Assembly: GCA_945787585.1 (NCBI GenBank)
Contig: CALZIG010000024.1
Location: forward strand, 1 to 6,183
From: an uncultured Gammaproteobacteria bacterium
GTDB lineage: Bacteria > Pseudomonadota > Gammaproteobacteria > SZUA-140
Direction of reading: 5' to 3'
DNA: 6,183 bases
Under the pieces are notes generated by a model, which did no database searches, had not been told where the DNA came from, and was given only the letters and a program-made list of their open reading frames with translations. This document shows, piece by piece, positions 1 to 6,183 of the stretch. The translations under genes were made by a program, and so were the position numbers. The first letter of the stretch is position 1. Each line of letters begins with the position of its first letter.

Positions 1-1083
1 AAGCGGTGAAAAGTCCGCGCCCTTACCGACGCCGCCGGCGATCAGCACCACCTTGCCTTCCAGCCCCCGCAGCGCTGCAACCGTTGCGCCGACATTGGTT
101 CCTTTCGAATCGTTGAACCAGATGACGCCGTGCTTATCCGCAACCCACTGCATGCGATGTGGCAAGCCACTAAACTGTTTCAGTGCCGTCACAATCGAGG
201 CTTCAGCAATACCGACGCTATCAGCCAGTGCTGCGGCCGCCAGTGCATTTGCGATATTGTGCATACCCTTAAGTGCAAGCTGATCAAGCGGCATTATCAG
301 CCGATGTCCCTTTGCCAGATAGCTAACGCCCGCGTCGCAACGTATCCCGAAATCATTATCATCCGGCTCACCCATGCCAAACGAACAACCGTTTCGGCCA
401 CTCAAGTCAAGCTGACTGAGCACTTCATCATCACGGTTCCAGATTACAGTGCCGTCACCGCGGAAAATGCGCTGCTTGGCTTCCAGATAATGACCTACAT
501 CGTCGTAGCGATCGAGGTGATCGGGGCTAAGATTAAGAATCACCGCGGCGGCTGCATTCAATGCATGCGTCGTCTCCAGTTGAAAGCTGGAAAGTTCGAG
601 TACATAAAAGTCAGGTTCATCTGATTCAACAATCAGCGCCAATGCGGGCGTACCAATATTGCCCCCCATTGCGACCCGCTTGCCAGCAACAAGTAATATC
701 TCATTCAACAGTGCCGTTACCGTGCTCTTGCCATTCGAGCCGGTAATCGCCAACACAGGTGCATTGACGTTACGTGCAAAAAGGTCAATATCACCGACCA
801 CCGTAACACCTACAGCAACAGCTGCAGCGATGGCGGGTGTTCGCAATGAGACACCGGGGCTCAATACAATTTCGTGACTTGCGATAAAAGTTGCCTCATC
901 AAACGCCCCCAGCTGTACTTCTACTTCCGGTAATTCAGTACGCAGTCGCGCCAGCTCCGGTGGCGCTTCGCGGTTATCGACGACCAACAGCGGCACGTTG
1001 CGTGCGCTTAAAAAGCGCGCGCAGGAGAGGCCAGTCTTACCCAGACCGACAATCAAACTCCGTGGCTGTTGTGCATCATTCAT
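1..1083 (-). CDS. murD: UDP-N-acetylmuramoyl-L-alanine--D-glutamate ligase MurD (5' part, C-terminus cut by window edge)
   Basis: Cytoplasmic Mur ligase that uses ATP to add D-glutamate to UDP-MurNAc-L-Ala. The first 361 residues are visible; E. coli MurD has about 437, so most of the C-terminal lobe is missing. Seen by translation: N-terminal UDP-binding loop GLGKTG at 13-18; P-loop TGSNGKST at 114-121 (K119); ELSSFQLETT at 163-172; SPDHLDRY at 186-193 (H189); AKQRIF at 202-207, where K203 is the expected carbamylated lysine; HNIANAL at 275-281; NDSKGTN at 324-330; GGVGKGADF at 350-358, with K354 matching the D-Glu-binding lysine of E. coli. I chose the ATG at 1083 because it puts GLG at residue 13, exactly as in E. 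coli. Its ribosome site is poor: AAGGA lies 15 bases upstream. The frame stays open to an ATG at 1200 that overlaps the mraY stop and would add 39 residues. Family assignment is certain; the start is not. Confidence 0.96.
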   Translation of the reverse strand, partial: MNDAQQPRSLIVGLGKTGLSCARFLSARNVPLLVVDNREAPPELARLRTELPEVEVQLGAFDEATFIASHEIVLSPGVSLRTPAIAAAVAVGVTVVGDIDLFARNVNAPVLAITGSNGKSTVTALLNEILLVAGKRVAMGGNIGTPALALIVESDEPDFYVLELSSFQLETTHALNAAAAVILNLSPDHLDRYDDVGHYLEAKQRIFRGDGTVIWNRDDEVLSQLDLSGRNGCSFGMGEPDDNDFGIRCDAGVSYLAKGHRLIMPLDQLALKGMHNIANALAAAALADSVGIAEASIVTALKQFSGLPHRMQWVADKHGVIWFNDSKGTNVGATVAALRGLEGKVVLIAGGVGKGADFSPL

Positions 1084-1200
1084 TGCGTCGTCTTTTATTC
1101 CTTTCTTTTCAATCACGCCTTCACCAGGCAATCTTTCTGTTTTTGCGGTGCGTGCCATCTCGCCAATCTGTTGGTAGGCATGCGTCTCCATCGACCTCAT
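1084..1200 (-). other. Open in-frame stretch between mraY stop and family-consistent murD start
   Basis: Read on the minus strand, this stretch has 39 sense codons in the murD frame and no stop. It begins with ATG at 1200-1198, which overlaps the mraY TGA at 1199-1197 as ATGA. Further in-frame ATGs lie at 1191 and 1158, and a GTG at 1116. The predicted peptide starts [20 protein letters not shown] and continues as a charged, lysine-rich segment up to M at 1083. The first 20 codons favour G or C in third position; the next 19 do not. It is either an N-terminal extension of MurD or an untranslated spacer. I recognise no domain in it and see no convincing promoter or terminator. Confidence 0.5.
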
Positions 1201-2279
1201 CTCACCTTCAACGAAGCCAAACCAATCAACACCAGAATCACAGTGATAATCCAGAAGCGCACAATCACCCGTGGCTCAGGCCAACCCTTTAATTCAAAGT
1301 GGTGATGCAGCGGCGCCATACGGAAGACACGTTTACCGGTCAGTTTGTATGAGGCTACCTGTATCATCACCGAGGCAGTTTCCATGACAAAGACACCCCC
1401 CATAATGAGTAAAACGATCTCCTGCCGTACGATGATGGCAATCACGCCCAACGCGGCACCCAATGCAAGCGCGCCGACATCCCCCATAAACACCTGTGCT
1501 GGATGGGTGTTGAACCAGAGAAAACCGAGCCCGGCACCTGCGAGTGCGCCGCAGATGATGGCGACTTCACCGACGCCTGCCACATAAGGAATCCCGAGGT
1601 ACTCCGCAAATTTCACATGCCCCGTTACATAGGCGAATATTCCCAGCGCACTCGCGACCATCACCGCCGGCATGATCGCCAACCCATCCAGTCCATCGGT
1701 GAGATTAACCGCATTACTGAAACCGACAATCATCAGATAGGCGAGTACGATGTACATAAGACCAAGATCAATCGCGACATCCTTTATAAAAGGCAGAATC
1801 AGCTGCGTTTCGACCGGTAGTGTTGCCGTTGCATATAAAAAGATCGCCGCCGCCAATCCGGCGATCGACTGCCACATAAACTTGCTACGCGCACTGAGCC
1901 CGTCTGAACTGCCACCGACAATCTTGCGGTAATCATCCACCCAACCAATCGCACCAAAGAGTAATGTGACAATCAATACCACCCACACATAACGATTACT
2001 AAGGTCGCCCCACAACAACGTGCTAATAGCGATTGCCACCAGAATTAGCGCACCGCCCATGGTCGGTGTGCCCGATTTAATCAGGTGAGTTTGCGGGCCG
2101 TCATCGCGAATGTTTTGTCCAATCTGGTTAGAGCTGAGTTTACGGATCATCACCGGTCCCACCACAAACGAGATCACCAGTGCCGTCAACACCCCAAGAA
2201 TGGCACGCAGTGTTAAATACTGAAAGACCCCAAAACCACTATAGGTCTCTGCCAGGTAATTAGTCAGTAGTAGCAACAT
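1197..2279 (-). CDS. mraY: Phospho-N-acetylmuramoyl-pentapeptide-transferase MraY
   Basis: Integral inner-membrane enzyme that transfers phospho-MurNAc-pentapeptide from UDP-MurNAc-pentapeptide to undecaprenyl phosphate, making lipid I. The 360-residue length equals that of E. coli MraY, and the N-terminal YSGFGVF and C-terminal ASLKVR regions match it. Catalytic and family motifs seen: GTPTMGG at 70-76, the aspartate pair in VDDYRK at 114-119 (D115, D116), [10 protein letters not shown] at 192-201, FMGDVG at 264-269 (D267), and the histidine motif [15 protein letters not shown] at 323-337. Hydrophobic stretches fit about ten transmembrane helices, roughly 24-45, 74-90, 97-114, 134-152, 171-187, 199-217, 236-255, 268-284, 288-308 and 339-357. 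The ATG at 2279 lies three bases after the murF stop and has GGAGG seven bases upstream. Alanine at 270, where E. coli has serine, is also found in Pseudomonas-type sequences and is not a defect. Confidence 0.99.
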   Translation of the reverse strand: MLLLLTNYLAETYSGFGVFQYLTLRAILGVLTALVISFVVGPVMIRKLSSNQIGQNIRDDGPQTHLIKSGTPTMGGALILVAIAISTLLWGDLSNRYVWVVLIVTLLFGAIGWVDDYRKIVGGSSDGLSARSKFMWQSIAGLAAAIFLYATATLPVETQLILPFIKDVAIDLGLMYIVLAYLMIVGFSNAVNLTDGLDGLAIMPAVMVASALGIFAYVTGHVKFAEYLGIPYVAGVGEVAIICGALAGAGLGFLWFNTHPAQVFMGDVGALALGAALGVIAIIVRQEIVLLIMGGVFVMETASVMIQVASYKLTGKRVFRMAPLHHHFELKGWPEPRVIVRFWIITVILVLIGLASLKVR

Positions 2280-2282
2280 GCG

Positions 2283-3731
2283 TTAGCCTCCCGCCCCAAC
2301 CGCGCGCGAGTGAACAACATCTTTACCCGCGCCCCCCTGTGATTGATGGGTCTCCAGCAGTGCGGCGACGACGCGCTCCATCTGCATGCTGCGCGACCCT
2401 TTAACCAACACGACCGTTTTCTTTTTATTCGTTGAAACTGTCATCTTCAGTGCGGCGATCAACGCTTCCTGGGTTGCGCAGTAATGAGCCGCGGCACCAA
2501 ACGCCTGTGCTGCATGCTGTGCCTGTGCACCGACGGTAAAGAGCTGATCAATGCCACTATTAAGTGCCTGCTCACCCATCTGCTGATGCAATGATGCAGA
2601 AAGAGTACCCAGCTCACCCATATCACCCAACACCAGAATCTTTTCGCCAGTACCGTATTCATCCAGTGTATCCAGCGCCGCCTGCAGTGATGCGGGGTTG
2701 GCATTATAGGTATCATCGATCACCGTAACGCCGGCGATACTCTGTTTTACCTGCAACCTTCCACCCACGCTTCCGAGCGCCTGCAGGCCATCACGTACTA
2801 CCGTCAATGTTGCACCCGCAGCCAACGCAGCCGCACTGGCCGCCAACGCATTCATGACATTGTGCCTACCCGGCAGGGGCAGCTGGATATCGATGACATC
2901 ATTCGCGGCGTGCAGACGAAAGCGATAACTCGCATCGTCGCGTAACTGTAAGTGACTTGCCGTCACATCGGCTTTTTCACTGAGGCCAAAAGTCTGATAG
3001 TTTCTATCGGCACACAGGTCACACCATACGTGGGCGTAATCATCATCGCCATTAAAAATAGCGATTCCAGTCGTCGACAGCCCTTCAAAGATTTCACCTT
3101 TGGCATGTGCAACGCCTTTCACATCCCCAAACCCTTCAAGGTGAGCCGGACCGGCATTATTGATCAGCGCGATCGTCGGTTGTGCAAGATGAGCCAGGTA
3201 ATGAATCTCGCCAGTGTGGTTGGCACCCATTTCGATCACGGCATATTGATGCTTGCTATTAAGGCGCATCAGCGTCAGCGGCACGCCGATATCGTTATTC
3301 AGATTGCCGTGGGTCGCTAACACACTGCCTTGCTGTGCGGCCATCACACTCAGTATCGATGACAGCATCTCTTTAACCGTAGTCTTGCCGTTGCTGCCGG
3401 TCACTGCGATTAACGGCAGCTGATAACGCAGCCGCCACGCCGCTGCAAGCTCACCTAACGCTTTATGGGTATCAGCCACCACCACCTGAGGTAAATCGCT
3501 ATCGACCGTATGTGCTACCAGTAGCGCAACAGCGCCGCGCTCTTTTGCCGCGTCGACAAAGGCGTGACCATCAAAGCTTGGGCCATGCAGCGCAACAAAC
3601 AGCTCGCCACTATTCAGCGTTCTGCTGTCGATACTCAACGCAGCAAACTCAGCATTATGGCCGTGCAATGTGCCAGCGGTAATCTTAGCCAGCTGCAACA
3701 TCGATAACTTGTCAGGGGTAGCGACTGTCAT
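2283..3731 (-). CDS. murF: UDP-N-acetylmuramoyl-tripeptide--D-alanyl-D-alanine ligase MurF
   Basis: Cytoplasmic ATP-dependent ligase that adds D-Ala-D-Ala to UDP-MurNAc-tripeptide, the last cytoplasmic step in building the pentapeptide. It has 482 residues from the chosen ATG; E. coli MurF has 452. Motifs, numbered from that ATG: SIDSR at 33-37 in the N-terminal domain; P-loop GSNGKT at 112-117 (K116); GNLNNDIGVP at 142-151; EMGANHTGEI at 167-176; NNAGPAHLEGFG at 191-202; AKGEIF at 210-215, with the likely carbamylated lysine at 211; GRHNVMNAL at 288-296; DDTYNANP at 339-346; VKGSRSMQMERV at 443-454. GNLNNDIG and KGSRSM separate MurF from MurE and MurD. An in-frame GTG at 3734 would add one residue, but the ATG at 3731 sits seven bases from GGAGG rather than four, so I prefer it. 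The ATG shares one base with the murE stop (TGATG). The C-terminal tail after about 462 is longer than in E. coli and glycine-rich. Confidence 0.98.
   Translation of the reverse strand: MTVATPDKLSMLQLAKITAGTLHGHNAEFAALSIDSRTLNSGELFVALHGPSFDGHAFVDAAKERGAVALLVAHTVDSDLPQVVVADTHKALGELAAAWRLRYQLPLIAVTGSNGKTTVKEMLSSILSVMAAQQGSVLATHGNLNNDIGVPLTLMRLNSKHQYAVIEMGANHTGEIHYLAHLAQPTIALINNAGPAHLEGFGDVKGVAHAKGEIFEGLSTTGIAIFNGDDDYAHVWCDLCADRNYQTFGLSEKADVTASHLQLRDDASYRFRLHAANDVIDIQLPLPGRHNVMNALAASAAALAAGATLTVVRDGLQALGSVGGRLQVKQSIAGVTVIDDTYNANPASLQAALDTLDEYGTGEKILVLGDMGELGTLSASLHQQMGEQALNSGIDQLFTVGAQAQHAAQAFGAAAHYCATQEALIAALKMTVSTNKKKTVVLVKGSRSMQMERVVAALLETHQSQGGAGKDVVHSRAVGAGG
2287..2291 (-). promoter_or_regulatory. 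Shine-Dalgarno site of mraY
   Basis: GGAGG overlapping the final glycine codons of murF, seven bases before the mraY ATG at 2279, with the murF TAA stop in between. Confidence 0.8.
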
Positions 3732-5251
3732 CACGCCACCTCCCGCAAAATCGTCTCAGCACATTCGCGATCGCTAAACGGGAGCTTCTGCTCACCGATG
3801 AGCTGATATGTCTCATGTCCTTTACCGGCAATGACTACCACGTCACCCGCAGTGGCGCTGTGCAGTGCAGTTCTGATCGCCGTCGCACGGTCAAGAATGA
3901 CCCTGACCTTGTTTCGCTGCGAAATACCCGCAAGGATATCATCCACAATCGCAGCCGCATCTTCACTGCGTGGATTGTCGTCGGTGATGATCACCTTATC
4001 TGCCCACTGTGCGGCTACCTGACCCATTAATGGGCGTTTACCTCGATCACGATCACCGCCACATCCAAACACACACCACAGCTGACCACGACAGTGATTA
4101 CGTAAAGCGGTCAATACGTTTTGCAACGCATCAGGCGTATGCGCATAATCGATCACTACCAGCGGTTGGGTGCCAATACCACCGAGACGCTCCATGCGCC
4201 CATCGGCGTTGCGTACCTGTGCCAGTAGTGTGAGCGCCTGCTGTAGCGGCCACTTCATTAATAGAAGAACAGCCAGTACCGCCAATAAATTTCTTGCATT
4301 AAATTCACCGAGCAGATGGTCACTGCGTAACACGCCTTCACCCCACGAGGTGACAACATGGATTTCCATGCCCGCACCATCGAGGCGTGTCATTTGTCCG
4401 TAGACGGCTAACTGATCATCAGATGGCAATGCTGGCTCATCCAGTAATCCATAGGCAACGGCCTTCACACCGGCAGGCAACGCACTCAGTAACTGCGTGC
4501 CAAAGGCATCGTTCTGATTAATCACTGCATGACTCAAGCCCGGCATCTCGAACAGTTTCTGCTTGGCTGCACCATAGGATGCCAGGTCGCCGTGATAGTC
4601 GAGATGATCACGTGTCAAGTTGGTAAAGATTGCGACATCAAACGCCACTGCTGCAACGCGCGCCTGCGCCAGCGCATGCGATGAAACCTCCATCACGACA
4701 TGCTTCGCGCCTGCGTCGACGATAGCCCTCAAATGAGATTGCAGCGCCACCGGGTTAGGCGTGGTATGTGTTGCTAGCTGTAGCGCATCGGATAGACCAT
4801 AACCCAATGTGCCGATCACGCCGCATTTGTCGCCGTTGAACTGCAACGCCTGCGACAGAAAATGACAACATGACGTTTTTCCATTGGTGCCGGTCACGCC
4901 GACCACAAAAAGTTGTTGCGACGGATTGGCAAAGAAACGCGAGGCGATCGCCCCCAGCTGCTGTCGCAGGTCGTTGACCCTGATCACTGGCACCTTGCTT
5001 AACGCGGCCACATCGATCTCGCCCTCTTCAAACACGACTGCCACTGCACCGGCCGCAATGGCATCCTGCACATAGTGCAAGCCATCGCTACTGGCGCCGC
5101 GACAGGCAAGAAAAAGGTCGCCCGCCGCAATCTCGCGACTATCGATAGCAAGACCACGAATTTCGCGATCATTTGCCGCATCGACCTCGGCCAGCCCCGC
5201 CAATAAAACACTCAGCGACTGCCCGTGATGCATTGAACTGCCGCCGCTCAT
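3731..5251 (-). CDS. murE: UDP-N-acetylmuramoyl-L-alanyl-D-glutamate--2,6-diaminopimelate ligase MurE
   Basis: Cytoplasmic Mur ligase that adds the third peptide residue to UDP-MurNAc-L-Ala-D-Glu using ATP. It has 506 residues, against 495 in E. coli. Three domains are evident: UDP-binding (about 1-112, with LAIDSRE at 34-40 and FLACRG at 47-52), central ATPase (about 113-345) and C-terminal (about 346-506). Motifs: P-loop VTGTNGKTS at 119-127 (K125); HTTPNP at 162-167; MEVSSHAL at 187-194; TNLTRDHLDYHG at 210-221; AKQKLF at 229-234, where K230 matches the carbamylated lysine; DYAHTPDAL at 368-376; FGCGGDRDRGKRP at 395-407; GKGHE at 476-480. DNPRSE at 425-430 carries the DNPR signature of meso-diaminopimelate-adding enzymes, so mDAP is the inferred substrate rather than lysine. 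The ATG overlaps the ftsI stop (ATGA) and has GGAGG six bases upstream. The next in-frame Met, residue 7, lacks such a site. Confidence 0.98.
   Translation of the reverse strand: MSGGSSMHHGQSLSVLLAGLAEVDAANDREIRGLAIDSREIAAGDLFLACRGASSDGLHYVQDAIAAGAVAVVFEEGEIDVAALSKVPVIRVNDLRQQLGAIASRFFANPSQQLFVVGVTGTNGKTSCCHFLSQALQFNGDKCGVIGTLGYGLSDALQLATHTTPNPVALQSHLRAIVDAGAKHVVMEVSSHALAQARVAAVAFDVAIFTNLTRDHLDYHGDLASYGAAKQKLFEMPGLSHAVINQNDAFGTQLLSALPAGVKAVAYGLLDEPALPSDDQLAVYGQMTRLDGAGMEIHVVTSWGEGVLRSDHLLGEFNARNLLAVLAVLLLMKWPLQQALTLLAQVRNADGRMERLGGIGTQPLVVIDYAHTPDALQNVLTALRNHCRGQLWCVFGCGGDRDRGKRPLMGQVAAQWADKVIITDDNPRSEDAAAIVDDILAGISQRNKVRVILDRATAIRTALHSATAGDVVVIAGKGHETYQLIGEQKLPFSDRECAETILREVA
3739..3743 (-). 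promoter_or_regulatory. Shine-Dalgarno site of murF
   Basis: GGAGG, part of GGGAGGTGG, inside the last murE codons (Arg-Glu-Val-Ala). It is seven bases from the ATG at 3731 and four from the alternative GTG at 3734, which favours the ATG as the murF start. Confidence 0.8.
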
Positions 5252-6183
5252 TGCAGACCTCCGGCAGCGGCGTGCAGATCGGCCGCGATTTGTGACGGCA
5301 TTGCATGTTCAGCAATCTTCTGATGCAGGCGCTGTTTGTTGATACGCGGCACATCATCCGGCACCACACCCAACTGGCGTAGCGCACCCGCCATCACCTT
5401 TGCAAAGGCAGGCGCCGCCGCCTGACCACCGTGATACGCCTCAGTGCGCGGCTCATTGATCATCACCACGGCAACCAGTCGCGGATCACTCACCGGGGCC
5501 ATGCCGGCAAACAGCGACAGGTAACGCTCTTCCGAATAACCACCGACGGCCGACTTATGCACGGTGCCGGTTTTACCGGCAACACGATAACCCGCCACAT
5601 CGGCCTTCGCGCCAGTCCCCTTTTCGGAGACGACAGACTCCATCATCTTCAATACACGCTTCGCCACCGCTTCGCTCATGACAGATTCCTGTTGCACCGG
5701 TGGAGCGTCGAGCGCCAGAAACGAGGCAGGGCTCAAGCGCCCACCGTTGGCCAGCACGGTATAGGCCTGTGCCAACTGCAACGATGTGACTGACATGCCA
5801 TATCCGAAAGAGAGCGTGGCGTGATCAATATCACTCCACTTCCAGTGATCTGTCATCAAACCCGAAACTTCACCTGGGAAGCCACTCTGGGTCAGCGAAC
5901 CAAATCCCACGCGCGAATAGACATCCCACAATTTTTCCGCTGGCAATGATAACGCCAGCTTGCTGGCACCCACATTACTCGACTTCACCAGGATGTCAGT
6001 CAGATTAAGCTTGCCGTAGTTACGCATATCACGCACCGTATCGCGCCCAACACGATAGTAACCAGGCGCGGTATTAACCGTATTCCCTGGCAAATATTTT
6101 TTTGATTCGAGCGCTGCCGCTACTGTAAAAGGCTTCATCGTAGATCCCGGCTCAAACACATCCGTCACCGCGCGGTTGCGCAA
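5248..6183 (-). CDS. ftsI: Peptidoglycan D,D-transpeptidase FtsI / PBP3 (3' part, N-terminus beyond window edge)
   Basis: Penicillin-binding transpeptidase of the divisome that crosslinks septal peptidoglycan in the periplasm. Only the C-terminal 311 residues and stop are present. By comparison with E. coli PBP3 (588 residues), about 290 residues are missing, including the membrane anchor and pedestal domain. The first visible codon, TTG at 6183, is internal leucine, not a start. All three active-site motifs are present, numbered from the window edge: STMK at 14-17 with catalytic Ser14, SSN at 68-70, and KTGT at 204-207. Their spacing (54 and 190 residues from the serine) is close to E. coli (52 and 187). 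Upstream VFEPGS, and FGYGMSVTSLQLAQAY at 126-141, are class B PBP features. FtsI rather than PBP2 is inferred from the sequence and from the murE gene directly downstream. The C-terminal tail after VVPDD is somewhat longer than in E. coli and ends with codons that also form the murE ribosome site. Confidence 0.97.
   Translation of the reverse strand: MRNRAVTDVFEPGSTMKPFTVAAALESKKYLPGNTVNTAPGYYRVGRDTVRDMRNYGKLNLTDILVKSSNVGASKLALSLPAEKLWDVYSRVGFGSLTQSGFPGEVSGLMTDHWKWSDIDHATLSFGYGMSVTSLQLAQAYTVLANGGRLSPASFLALDAPPVQQESVMSEAVAKRVLKMMESVVSEKGTGAKADVAGYRVAGKTGTVHKSAVGGYSEERYLSLFAGMAPVSDPRLVAVVMINEPRTEAYHGGQAAAPAFAKVMAGALRQLGVVPDDVPRINKQRLHQKIAEHAMPSQIAADLHAAAGGLQ
5258..5262 (-). promoter_or_regulatory. 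Shine-Dalgarno site of murE
   Basis: GGAGG on the minus strand, six bases before the murE ATG, lying wholly within the last codons of ftsI (the Gly-Gly-Leu-Gln end). It supports the ATG at 5251 and suggests coupling of murE to ftsI translation. Confidence 0.8.

Noticed and set aside
134..142. TTATCCGCA, one mismatch from a DnaA box
   Set aside because: It is a single site inside murD with no clustered boxes or AT-rich unwinding region nearby; consistent with chance.
130..624. Plus-strand open frame of 164 codons
   Set aside because: It lies wholly opposite murD, whose family motifs are unmistakable. Its translation shows no recognisable domain and it has no plausible neighbours on that strand.
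1004..1018. Perfect short inverted repeat GCGCTT-AAA-AAGCGC
   Set aside because: It lies inside murD near its start and has no T-run after it on the minus strand, so it is not an intrinsic terminator; the codons there read Arg-Phe-Leu-Ser-Ala in the conserved N-terminal domain.
1084..1132. Possible internal promoter before murD (TTGCCT as a -35)
   Set aside because: The bases at the expected 17-base spacing (AAAGAA) are a poor -10 match, and no better pair was seen.
891..1292. Plus-strand open frame of 133 codons spanning the mraY/murD junction
   Set aside because: It covers the only gap, so I considered it, but it mostly runs opposite coding sequence, its product is low-complexity and rich in Arg, Ser and His, and nothing supports translation.
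2952..3320. Plus-strand open frame of 122 codons
   Set aside because: It is antisense to the conserved centre of murF and its product resembles no known family; a shadow frame.
3732..3734. GTG as murF start (GTGA overlap with the murE stop)
   Set aside because: It is only four bases from GGAGG, while the adjoining ATG at 3731 has better spacing and is the stronger start codon. The difference is one residue.
5431..5793. Plus-strand open frame of 120 codons
   Set aside because: It is antisense to the catalytic domain of ftsI and rich in His and Arg, as expected for a shadow frame.
1..6183. Search for an undescribed system, mobile element, defence locus or CRISPR
   Set aside because: Nearly every base belongs to five well-known cell-wall genes in their classical order, with no inserted gene, repeat array or transposase-like frame.

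Overview
The window is a contiguous piece of a bacterial dcw (division and cell wall) cluster. All genes are on the minus strand, so transcription runs from the right edge to the left edge in the order ftsI (3' part only) - murE - murF - mraY - murD (5' part only). Protein motifs, the mDAP-type MurE and the close resemblance of MraY to the Escherichia coli and Pseudomonas proteins (same 360-residue length, same C-terminal KVR) point to a Gram-negative gammaproteobacterium. The genus cannot be named from this sequence.

Layout: 6183-5248 encodes the last 311 residues of FtsI (PBP3), from just before its active-site serine to the stop codon. 5251-3731 is murE and overlaps ftsI by four bases (ATGA). 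3731-2283 is murF, whose ATG shares one base with the murE stop (TGATG). 2279-1197 is mraY, three bases after murF. 1083-1 is the first 361 residues of murD, which runs off the left edge about 75 residues short of its expected end. The only non-trivial gap is 1084-1196, between mraY and the family-consistent murD start. Even that gap is open in the murD frame, up to an ATG that overlaps the mraY stop.

The genes act in successive steps of peptidoglycan synthesis. In the cytoplasm MurD adds D-Glu, MurE adds meso-diaminopimelate and MurF adds D-Ala-D-Ala to the UDP-MurNAc peptide. MraY then moves the finished phospho-MurNAc-pentapeptide onto undecaprenyl phosphate at the inner membrane, giving lipid I. 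FtsI is the periplasmic transpeptidase that crosslinks septal peptidoglycan. Gene spacing, and Shine-Dalgarno motifs placed inside the last codons of the preceding gene, indicate one translationally coupled operon with no internal terminator.

I found no RNA genes, mobile elements, CRISPR arrays, sizeable repeats or signs of horizontal transfer. This is an ordinary core-genome region and I see no undescribed system in it. The point most worth a second look is the ambiguous start of murD.
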